7,913 nucleotides of DNA, taken from positions 1 to 7,913 of the forward strand of contig CAITIF010000594.1 in NCBI GenBank assembly GCA_903892365.1. The letters are read 5' to 3'. Below are positions 1 through 7,300 of the stretch, in pieces. Source of the DNA: an uncultured Pirellula sp. GTDB taxonomy: Bacteria; Planctomycetota; Planctomycetia; Pirellulales; Pirellulaceae. The notes under the pieces are model-generated. The model was not told the DNA's origin. It worked only from the letters and a program-made list of their open reading frames with translations, and did not search any database. Position numbers and translations under genes: made by a program. Each line of letters starts with the position of its first letter. Position 1 is the stretch's first letter.

Positions 1-629
1 ACATCAACAACCCGGCGATCAACGTCGAGCCGTTCAAGGTCAACACGATCGTCGAAGACTTGAAGGATGCGGTGAACGGTCCCTTTGCAGCCGGCGGTCG
101 AACCTTAATCGCCAATGTGAATCCGGATGGACGGATTCAAGTGATCGGGCTAGGCAGCATTTACGTTCTGGGAATGACAACCGACGAGCTAAAACGAGAA
201 TTGAATCTGCGTTTCCGGGACAAGCAAATCGGTATCGAAGTGGAGCCCAGAGTCACTCGGACCGCAGCGCATTTTGTTTCTATATTCGGTGAAGTGGCTC
301 AAAACGGACGATTTGAATTGCAGGGGCCCACCACCGTAACCCAAGGACTTGCTCTGGCAGGCGGGCTCAGTTTAGGTGCCAATAACCGCCAAGTCGTGAT
401 CTTTCGACGGGCCGAAGATTGGCGTGTTGTCTCCACCATTCTGGACCTCCGAGCCGGCCATTTGGGCAAAAGTCCCAATCCCTCGGATGAAATCTGGCTG
501 CGGGACAGCGATCTCATTATCGTGCCGCCTCGACCCATCAAACTCTTCAATAACGCAGTTCAACAAGTCTTTACGGACGGTATTTATAGGGTCCTGCCCT
601 TCCAAGGTATCAACATTACGAGACAATAA
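1..629 (+). CDS. Polysaccharide export protein, Wza-like (poly_export + SLBB), 5'-truncated by window edge
   Basis: The frame is open from the first base (first whole codon at 3), so this is the last 208 residues of a longer protein; the in-frame TTG at 60 is not a credible start. Counting from base 3, residues about 1-85 look like the end of a poly_export domain (NPDGRIQVIGLG, then GMTTDELKREL). Residues about 92-135 form an SLBB-type beta-grasp unit (VSIFGEV, NGRFEL, the TVTQGLALAGG stretch, VVIFRR). The tail (residues about 164-200) has LRDSDLIIVPPRPI and VFTDGIYRVLPF, an ending I associate with planctomycete export proteins. Family role (known): outer-membrane polysaccharide export channels that carry capsule or exopolysaccharide across the envelope. 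The signal peptide and lipobox, if present, lie upstream of the window. It heads the plus-strand gene series here and probably belongs to an exopolysaccharide locus extending to the left. The substrate cannot be told. Confidence 0.87.
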   Translation, partial: INNPAINVEPFKVNTIVEDLKDAVNGPFAAGGRTLIANVNPDGRIQVIGLGSIYVLGMTTDELKRELNLRFRDKQIGIEVEPRVTRTAAHFVSIFGEVAQNGRFELQGPTTVTQGLALAGGLSLGANNRQVVIFRRAEDWRVVSTILDLRAGHLGKSPNPSDEIWLRDSDLIIVPPRPIKLFNNAVQQVFTDGIYRVLPFQGINITRQ

Positions 630-700
630 GCTTGTGAGTGCCACAGGGCGATTCGCACCGTCTTTCAAAATTACTGTCCCTACACCATTGCATATCATCC
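630..700 (+). other. Intergenic gap between export protein and GNAT-like gene
   Basis: A 71-base spacer. I see no convincing hairpin followed by a T run, no clear -35/-10 pair and no strong Shine-Dalgarno directly before the ATG at 701. It is long enough to hold a promoter, so independent transcription of the downstream genes cannot be excluded. In-frame GTG at 638 would extend the next gene across most of this gap. Confidence 0.4.
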
Positions 701-1840
701 ATGAGTTCCGTTTATCAAGTTGTTCGAGTTGAAGACAAACGTCAACGTCGTGAGTTTATGGAGTTGCTTTGGCGACTTTACAAAGGGGACCCCAACTGGA
801 TCCCCCCTATTCGACTCAATCAAGAGGAACTGGTCGGCTTTCGCCCTCATCCGTTCTACGAAAACGCAAAGTGCCGTGCCTTCCTTGTTGAAAAGGACGG
901 AAAAGCGGTTGGACGAATCGTGGCGATTATCAATCACGGCCACAACAAACGCTACAACGAGAAGCGAGGTTTCTTCGGCTTCTTTGATTGCATCGACGAT
1001 CAGGATGCGGCGAATGCTCTGTTCACGGCAGCCTGTCGTTATCTCAAGAGTGAAGGGATGGATGACGTTCGTGGGCCCTGCAATCCATCGCTCAATTACG
1101 AAATTGGAAATCTAGTCGAAGGCTTCGACACTCCGCCCACCTTCATGATGACCTACAACTGGCCCTACTACGAGAAGCTGATTAAGGGGTTTGGCTTCGA
1201 AAAGGTCCAAGATTTGTATGCATTTGAAGGGAACTTCGAAATGCTGAAGAACATTGACCCCAAGCTGCAGTTTGTGATCGATGAAGTGAAACGACGCTTC
1301 AACGTGACTCTGCGGGCTGCCAACCGCCGGAAGTTTGGCGACGAAGTCAGTTTGTTTCTCAAGATCTACAACGAAGCTTTGCAGGGGACGTGGGGATTTG
1401 TTCCACTCAGTGACGCAGAATGCCAAGAGTTGGGGAAATCGCTGAAGATGCTCGTCGACCCTGCCGTGACCTCCATTATCGAAGTGGACGGTCGACCCGT
1501 GGGGGTCAGTATGGGACTTCCGGACTACAATCCTCTCATCAAGAAAATTAACGGCAAGCTATTCCCGTTTGGCTTCTTAACGCTTCTCCTTGGCCGACGC
1601 AAAATTAAGAAAATTCGTTTGATGAGCACCAACGTCATCCCGGAATACCAACGCTGGGGACTTGGGCTTGTTGCCTTGGACCGAATGCTTCCTGATTGCT
1701 TGGCAAAAGGAATTGTAGAAGCAGAATTTTCGTGGGTTCTCGAAAGCAACCACCTGTCGCGAGGGTCGCTCGAACGGGCTGGCACCAAACGAACGAAGAC
1801 CTATCGACTGTACGATCGCACTCTATCCGATATTCACTAA
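701..1840 (+). CDS. GNAT-fold N-acetyltransferase-like protein (379 aa)
   Basis: Predicted soluble acyltransferase-like protein of a widespread family of about 370-390 residues; substrate and biological role are unknown to me. Start chosen at ATG 701 (MSSVYQVV): the family usually begins close to a short beta strand followed by a helix (REFMELLWRLY) and a DPNWIPP motif. The 21 extra residues from GTG 638 look like untranslated spacer. Visible landmarks, counted from 701: HPFYENAKCRAFLVEKDGK (about 50-68), GRIVAIINHGHN (71-82), GPCNPSLNYEIGNLVEGFD (125-143), a PPTFMMTYNWPYY stretch (145-157) and WGFVPLS (231-237). IPEYQRWGLGL (313-323) fits the GNAT acetyl-CoA motif Q/R-x-x-G-x-G, and ESNHLSRGSLERAGTKR (348-364) resembles a GNAT motif B helix. 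No signal peptide or membrane helix is seen. It sits 71 bases after the export gene and 22 bases before glgC, so co-transcription is likely. Acetylation of a sugar or peptide of the matrix is possible but unproven. Confidence 0.75.
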   Translation: MSSVYQVVRVEDKRQRREFMELLWRLYKGDPNWIPPIRLNQEELVGFRPHPFYENAKCRAFLVEKDGKAVGRIVAIINHGHNKRYNEKRGFFGFFDCIDDQDAANALFTAACRYLKSEGMDDVRGPCNPSLNYEIGNLVEGFDTPPTFMMTYNWPYYEKLIKGFGFEKVQDLYAFEGNFEMLKNIDPKLQFVIDEVKRRFNVTLRAANRRKFGDEVSLFLKIYNEALQGTWGFVPLSDAECQELGKSLKMLVDPAVTSIIEVDGRPVGVSMGLPDYNPLIKKINGKLFPFGFLTLLLGRRKIKKIRLMSTNVIPEYQRWGLGLVALDRMLPDCLAKGIVEAEFSWVLESNHLSRGSLERAGTKRTKTYRLYDRTLSDIH

Positions 1841-1853
1841 CGCTTGACTTGCT

Positions 1854-1858
1854 AGGGA
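1854..1858 (+). promoter_or_regulatory. Shine-Dalgarno-like site of glgC
   Basis: AGGGA, ending four bases before the ATG at 1863. It is the only recognisable ribosome-binding motif among the plus-strand gene starts and supports this glgC start. The spacing is slightly short for a canonical site. Confidence 0.5.
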
Positions 1859-1862
1859 CAAC

Positions 1863-3233
1863 ATGAACGACACACTTGCAGTGATCTTGGCTGGTGGTAG
1901 AGGTTCGCGGCTCGAACCTCTAACTCGGGACCGAGCGAAACCGGCAGTACCCTTCGGCGGCAACTATCGCATCATCGATTTTGTGCTTTCGAATTGCTTG
2001 AACAGCAACTTGCGCAAAATGCTGGTGTTGACTCAGTACAAAGCGATGAGTCTGGATCGTCACATCAACCTGGGATGGCGTGACTTTTTCTGTCGCGAAC
2101 TGAACGAGTTTGTAGACATCGTGCCTCCGCAACAACGTATTGATGAAAACTGGTACCAAGGGACCGCCGATGCCGTCTACCAAAATATTTATGCCATCGA
2201 GAAAGAGCGGCCAAAGTACTTAATCATCCTTGCCGGTGATCACATCTATAAGATGGATTACCATGCGATGCTTCAATACCATAAGGAAAAAAACGCAGAC
2301 CTAACGATCGGCGCCCTACGAGTCGATTGCGAATCCGCCAAAGAGTTTGGCGTCATGCAGGTCGACACAGACCAACGCATCATCGGTTTTCAGGAGAAAC
2401 CCAATCAGCCTCGTCCTATCCCTAACGATCCAGGGCATGCGCTAGCATCTATGGGGATCTACATCTTCAACACCCATTTTCTGTTTGAACAGCTCTGCAA
2501 AGATGCTAACGATCCCCGCAGCCAACACGATTTTGGAAAGAACATTATTCCCTCCATCATCGATAGTCATCGGGTGTTTGCATTCCCATTCAAAGATGAG
2601 AATCGAAAGAACGATGCCTATTGGCGCGATGTAGGAACCTTAGATGCTTTCTACGAAGCCAACATGGATCTAGTCGGTATCGACCCTCAATTGAATTTGT
2701 ACGATGCGAATTGGCCTATACGAACTCAACAGCAAAACCTACCACCGCCCAAGTTTGTCTTCGGTTCCCGGGGGGACAGCGATCGCTGCGGCATGGCGTT
2801 AGATTCGATTATCTGCGCTGGAACGATTATCAGCGGTGGCAGGGTGGAAAGAAGCATTCTCAGCCCCAGCGTTCGAGTGAATTCGTTCGCTCAAGTCTCA
2901 GACAGCATTTTGTTTGAATCGGTAGAAGTCGGGCGACATGCGCGCATTCGACGAGCTATCATCGACAAGGGAGTTCGGATTCCAGAGGGGTTCGAAATCG
3001 GTTACGACCTGGAAATGGACAAGAAACGAGGTTTCACCATTTCGAATAACGGGATTGTAACGGTTGCAAAGACGGAAGATTTGTCCCTGCTTGATACAAA
3101 CGTGCGCGGCAGCTCGTACCGAACGGACTCCGCCAAAATGTCGATTTCACAACCCAACGTGACTTCTGCTCAGCCTTTGAAACATTCTCAAACACTTCAG
3201 CCTCGCAACGACTCGCGATTCTTCGAACCATAA
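1863..3233 (+). CDS. glgC: Glucose-1-phosphate adenylyltransferase (ADP-glucose pyrophosphorylase)
   Basis: Makes ADP-glucose and pyrophosphate from ATP and glucose-1-phosphate, the committing step of bacterial glycogen synthesis; cytoplasmic, normally a homotetramer. The ATG at 1863 gives MNDTLAVILAGGRGSRL, with the nucleotide-binding loop AGGRGSRL at residues 10-17. Further signatures are DRAKPAVPFGGNYRIIDF (23-40), NWYQGTADAVYQN (96-108), LAGDHIYKMDY (123-133, with metal-binding D126), FQEKP (176-180, K179 matching the glucose-1-phosphate lysine of E. coli), ASMGIYIF (195-202), HDFGKNIIP (222-230) and YWRDVGTLDAFYEANMDL (253-270). Residues about 310-400 form the left-handed beta-helix domain (RVERSILS, RVNSFAQVSDSIL, RRAIIDKGVRIPEG). 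At 456 residues it is about 25 longer than E. coli GlgC (431) because of a polar, probably disordered tail after about 403. Residue N34 stands where E. coli has the activator-binding Lys39. The gene overlaps the next by one base. Confidence 0.97.
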   Translation: MNDTLAVILAGGRGSRLEPLTRDRAKPAVPFGGNYRIIDFVLSNCLNSNLRKMLVLTQYKAMSLDRHINLGWRDFFCRELNEFVDIVPPQQRIDENWYQGTADAVYQNIYAIEKERPKYLIILAGDHIYKMDYHAMLQYHKEKNADLTIGALRVDCESAKEFGVMQVDTDQRIIGFQEKPNQPRPIPNDPGHALASMGIYIFNTHFLFEQLCKDANDPRSQHDFGKNIIPSIIDSHRVFAFPFKDENRKNDAYWRDVGTLDAFYEANMDLVGIDPQLNLYDANWPIRTQQQNLPPPKFVFGSRGDSDRCGMALDSIICAGTIISGGRVERSILSPSVRVNSFAQVSDSILFESVEVGRHARIRRAIIDKGVRIPEGFEIGYDLEMDKKRGFTISNNGIVTVAKTEDLSLLDTNVRGSSYRTDSAKMSISQPNVTSAQPLKHSQTLQPRNDSRFFEP

Positions 3234-3235
3234 TG
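3231..3235 (+). other. TAATG stop/start overlap, glgC to diguanylate cyclase
   Basis: The TAA stop of glgC (3231-3233) shares its last A with the ATG (3233-3235) of the cyclase gene. No clear Shine-Dalgarno precedes the ATG, so the cyclase probably depends on terminating glgC ribosomes (translational coupling). The overlap itself is seen directly; the coupling is inferred. Confidence 0.7.
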
Positions 3236-4273
3236 ACCACCTCGCCACTCCTTTACACCCTGATGGGCTTGCTCTTCGGCACGACTCTTTTGGCCCTAGG
3301 GATGGCAATGGGGTTTTGGATGGCTAGGCGTGGGGCATCGGGCGAGCTTGCGAACGCAGCTCGTGCTACCTTGGAGCAACAGAACATGTTGGCTCTGATG
3401 CGAAACATGGCAACTTGGACAAACGACTTCGCCGGCGATTTCACTCGCTATCAGTCGAAGATGGAATCTCTATCTCGAGTTGCCGCTGACGGGAAAACCG
3501 CCAGCACGAAAGAAGGAGTTCAAGAGCTGCTCGATCAAATTGTTAGCGCAAACGAAGCTCTCCAGTCACGTCTGAATAATGCAGAGCAGAAACTGGAAAA
3601 CCAAACAAAGCAACTGGCGGGATACTTGACCGAGGCGCGGACCGACGCCCTGACGGGACTTGCCAATCGCAAGGCTTTCGATCAAAAGCTTGACGAGTGT
3701 TTTCAAAAATGGCAACAGTCAAAAGCCATGTTCTCCCTGGCCATGATCGATGTGGACCACTTCAAGAAAGTCAATGATACCTATGGGCACCCCGCAGGCG
3801 ATGCAGTGCTGAGGGAAATGGCGACCAGGCTCTCCGAGATCAAACACGATTCGTTGCTGGTAGCACGCTACGGGGGCGAGGAATTTGCAGTCTTGATCAA
3901 TGGCTCGGAGACAGAGGCTGCCGAGCTCATGGAACGGGTACGCAAAAACATCGCGGGGAAAACGTTCGAAGCGGATGGAGTTTCCATACCGGTCACCATG
4001 AGCTGCGGCGTATCGAGAATTCTCAGCGAAGATCGTGTCGGCAAATTGGTGCGCCGCGCCGACGAAGCACTATATAGCGCGAAGATGGGGGGACGCAATC
4101 GAGTCTTCGTACACAATGGAACACTTTGCTCTGGATTGGGTTCTACGTCCAACGATCCAACGGTTTCTGCAACACCCAAGTCCGATCCCTTGCCCGTCTC
4201 GAATGATCTAGAAGAACGCATTCGTTCCAAGTTCGATCATATCATTGAAAAAGAAACGAATCGGCTTAGCTAA
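3233..4273 (+). CDS. Membrane-anchored GGDEF diguanylate cyclase (346 aa)
   Basis: Predicted to condense two GTP into the second messenger c-di-GMP. Residues about 5-31 form one hydrophobic, glycine-rich membrane helix followed by ARR, so the rest is probably cytoplasmic. Residues about 38-135 are Gln-, Asn- and Glu-rich and likely helical or coiled coil, with no PAS, GAF or HAMP sensor recognised. The GGDEF domain spans about 136-293: DALTGLANRKAFD (138-150), MIDVDHFKKVNDTYGHPAGD (171-190, with metal-binding D173) and the active-site loop ARYGGEEF (211-218). The helix RRADEALYSAKMGGRNRV (274-291) is typical of the domain end. All catalytic signatures are intact, so activity is expected. The four residues at the RxxD inhibitory site (five before GGEEF) are HDSL, so classical product inhibition is not predicted. 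A Ser/Thr/Pro-rich linker and a short charged helix (about 324-346) end the protein. It is coupled to glgC by a one-base overlap. Confidence 0.94.
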   Translation: MTTSPLLYTLMGLLFGTTLLALGMAMGFWMARRGASGELANAARATLEQQNMLALMRNMATWTNDFAGDFTRYQSKMESLSRVAADGKTASTKEGVQELLDQIVSANEALQSRLNNAEQKLENQTKQLAGYLTEARTDALTGLANRKAFDQKLDECFQKWQQSKAMFSLAMIDVDHFKKVNDTYGHPAGDAVLREMATRLSEIKHDSLLVARYGGEEFAVLINGSETEAAELMERVRKNIAGKTFEADGVSIPVTMSCGVSRILSEDRVGKLVRRADEALYSAKMGGRNRVFVHNGTLCSGLGSTSNDPTVSATPKSDPLPVSNDLEERIRSKFDHIIEKETNRLS

Positions 4274-4311
4274 CGCTCTTGCCAATAACCGCTGTATCTA
4301 GCTGCTTCCCC
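4274..4311. other. Convergent intergenic spacer (38 bases)
   Basis: Space between the stop of the cyclase gene (plus strand) and the stop of the surface-protein gene (minus strand). I find no stem-loop with a T run on either strand, so there is no supportable intrinsic terminator. Transcripts from the two sides may overlap, or termination may be factor-dependent. Confidence 0.5.
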
Positions 4312-7300
4312 TTACCTGATCTCGCGATCATCGAAGCGAGCGAAGAAGTCGTCATTCCAACGAACATTCAGGTTGCCTTCGGCTGCGGTGATTCGGCCGG
4401 CCTTTTCGGTTCCTGAATCGGTGGATTGCTTCGATGGTATTCGACTGAACGATCCGTCCAAGTTGGTACGGTTCGATGAAGACGTCAATAAAATCGACGC
4501 GTTGGTCGGTGTCGGATAGTTCGACTTTGTTGCGTTTGTGTTGTCTGTCTTCGAACCCATGTTAGCCAGCGGCGTCATCATGGCGAATACATCGATCGAC
4601 GATTCATCGTTCACGCCGTTGTTGCTATCCCCAGCGTTATCTCTATCTCCATCTCCTCCACCGCCACCACCGCCGTTCCCGCCACTACCGGAACCCTCGG
4701 CTGGCGAACCGGACTCGGGAATCGTGATATTGTTTAGCAACACATTATTCGATATCCGTGATTGAACAAACGACAAGTCGGCACCTGTGATGCGACGGTC
4801 CTTGTTCACATCCCGAATGTCGTTAACCGACACGATCGCATTGGATATACCCGACTGGACTTGCGAAAGATCCGCGCCCGTTACGCGATAGGCCGCCGCA
4901 CCATTCACCTCGCCCATCGCATGCCCAATATAGAACGTCTGAGGTGCCGTCAAGTTGGTGTTCGCATTCGCTTTCACGATGATCTGCAACCACGTGTTCT
5001 GAATCGCCGGTTGGTTGTTCGCAAGCGGAGCCCATTCCAGTTGCACTCGACCTGGTATGGTCGCAGTCCCAGCGGTCAACACAATTGCCGAAGGCGTTGG
5101 TGCCATCCCCCAGGTGCTCGGATTCTGTGCTCCAGATGCCCCTGTAGGTGCTACGCGTAACGTAAAGTCGTTCGCGGTTAACGTCGCGGTGGTCAATCCG
5201 GCGATGTCCAGTACCAACCCATTCAAACCTCGACTGTAGTTCGATACGTTCGCAAATGTTGTCGTCTGAGCGGTTGTGCTCGAACGCAGTAGTACTTTGG
5301 ATGTACTCAATGCCGAAGGAATACCCGAAACGGTCTCATAACCTGAATCGTTATAAAATACCTGACGGTTGAAAACCGTGGTCGTAATGTTTGCTTGCGC
5401 CGTCGTGGTAGTATTTGCCGTGTAATTGCCAACATCCGCACCACCCAGGACCAGTCCCGTGATGTTCACTGTTTTGTTATTCCCGACGCCGATATCCGTA
5501 AACGTTGCAGTACCGCCTGTTAGCGTCACCACATCCGGACCGATCACTCCGCTCAACGACCGAGAAGCAATGGTTGCCGCAGTCGTGTTATCGAACGGCT
5601 TATTGTTGACGGTCGCATTTGCAATCAACGGCGCCCGTTCGATCGTAAATGCCGTCAAGGCCGACTGAGCTGCGTTGTTATTCGAGTTGGCAGCCACGGA
5701 CGCTCGGACGTAGTACGTACCCGCATTAACCGGAGCGGCAATCGATTGCGTCCCGGCCGAATCACTAAAGTATGTAAACGTTATCGTTTGGACGGGCGAA
5801 GCATTGCCCGACAGCGTAGCAACCGCCGCGTAGGCGGTTCGATCGTAAATCCGATTTCCGGAAGTAATCGTCAAAGTAGGCGTTGCAGCGACAGCGCTGA
5901 TCGTAAAGTCCACGCTGCTGGAGCTGATCCCATCGTTGGCGGTGATGGTCACTGTTTGGTTAGTAAGCACGTTGGCTGGCGCATGCGACCAAGACCAAGT
6001 CCCATTGCTGTTCTTCACCACCACACCCAGCGAAGCGGTTAAAACAACACTCGCGCTGTTCAATTCTGGATCGGCCCATGTTCCCGAATTATTCATGGTA
6101 GTTTGGACTTCGCCGGTAATCGTCGCGTTATTCCTTGTTAAAACAACAGGCTGATTCCCTACTTGGAAGTGATAGGTCACCGTCCCGCTGTTGATTGCGT
6201 TTCCTGACGAGTCTTCTCCAAAGGCTACGAAGGTCACTTCGTACAAACCCATTTGGGTAAAGGCAAAGTTCGCGTGCGAGTGGCTACCGGCAGCGACTTC
6301 AAACACATCGGAAGCATCAATGCCGTTCGAGGTTGCCATCTTTAGGTTGGGAGTTGTTGGTGTCAGTCCTGATTGCCAAACGGAGAACTCACCAGGTCCC
6401 GAAACAGATGCCAATCGTAGGGCCGCTACGTCGCCAGAAAGCAACCCTTGTCCTAGTTCTTCGCCCCCTATTCCCAGGAAGAGCAAATTGGTGTTTTCAA
6501 TGTCTGGCAAAATGTAGACGGTGCTTCCGGCAGGTACGCCAAGAAAGTCATACGATGCATCACTGTTTCGAATGGTTTGAGCATCGATCCCAACGTAAAG
6601 CAGCGCTTCATCAGGTTCATATTCCGTATCAGGTTCATGTTGGTGAATATGAAGGTCCCAGGTCCCACCGGTAAAGTTCACACCAATGTCGGCATGACCG
6701 GATGTCAAAACGTCGACAAACTCTGGGCGAATCGAACTTGTAATGGTCACCGTTGTGATTGCCCCTTGGACGGTGCCATCGCTGACTCGGTACGTAAAGC
6801 TGTCGGTCCCGTTGAATGTTGGTCCAGGAATATACTGGAAAGTTCCATCGCCGTTCAAACTGAGCGTACCGTTGGAAACGCCAGACACCGGTATCGCACT
6901 CAACGAATCGCCGTCGATGTCGGAGTCGTTCAAGAGAACATTTCCTCTCAACATGCTTCCGGTCAAAACCGAAAAGGCATCTGCGAGAGCTATCGGTTCA
7001 TCATTGACGGGTGTTACGATCACGTTAACGACGGCAGTTGCAACGCCGCCGTGCTCGTCAGTCACCGTATACGTAAAACTGTCCGAACCTGTGAAGTTAA
7101 CATTCGGCGTATACAAAAGCGACTTGTTGTTTGGAGAGATTGCGACGGTACCATGCGAGGCGGTGGAGATCGAAGTGATGGATAAGACCTCCAAGGCGTC
7201 TGGTGATCCGCTATCGTTGGCCAAGGAGGCAATCAGCGTTGCGCCCGAGTCTTCTTGAATTGTTATGGAATCATTGTTCAGACGGGGGGCTGCCTCTTTC

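Noticed and set aside
60..62. TTG at 60 as the start of the polysaccharide export protein
   Set aside because: The frame is open to the window edge and residues before it (INNPAINVEPFKV) look like part of the protein; the domain would be truncated.
638..700. GTG start giving a 21-residue longer GNAT-like protein
   Set aside because: No Shine-Dalgarno precedes it, the added residues are unlike the family, and ATG 701 gives a start just before the conserved N-terminal strand.
372..732. Short frames overlapping the 3' end of the export gene on both strands (372-698 minus, 424-732 plus)
   Set aside because: They overlap a strongly supported gene in other frames and show no motif or ribosome-binding site.
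4321..4340. CTCGC / GCGAG inverted repeat near the convergent gene ends, considered as a terminator
   Set aside because: Only a five-pair stem with a ten-base loop, no T run on either strand, and it lies inside the surface-protein coding sequence.
4741..4905. Cellulosome component
   Set aside because: A dockerin-like pair alone, with no cohesin, no carbohydrate-active domain and one degenerate calcium loop, does not support this.
4538..5160. Plus-strand open frames, including a proline-run protein, opposite the Gly-rich linker
   Set aside because: The proline run is the antisense reading of the glycine linker, and there is no start context or homology. Artefact of low-complexity sequence.
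6577..7258. Two long plus-strand open frames (6577-7185 and 6743-7258) opposite the surface-protein gene
   Set aside because: They are antisense shadows of a well-supported coding frame. Their translations show no recognisable domain, and the opposite strand carries clear cadherin-like and choice-of-anchor-M-like motifs.
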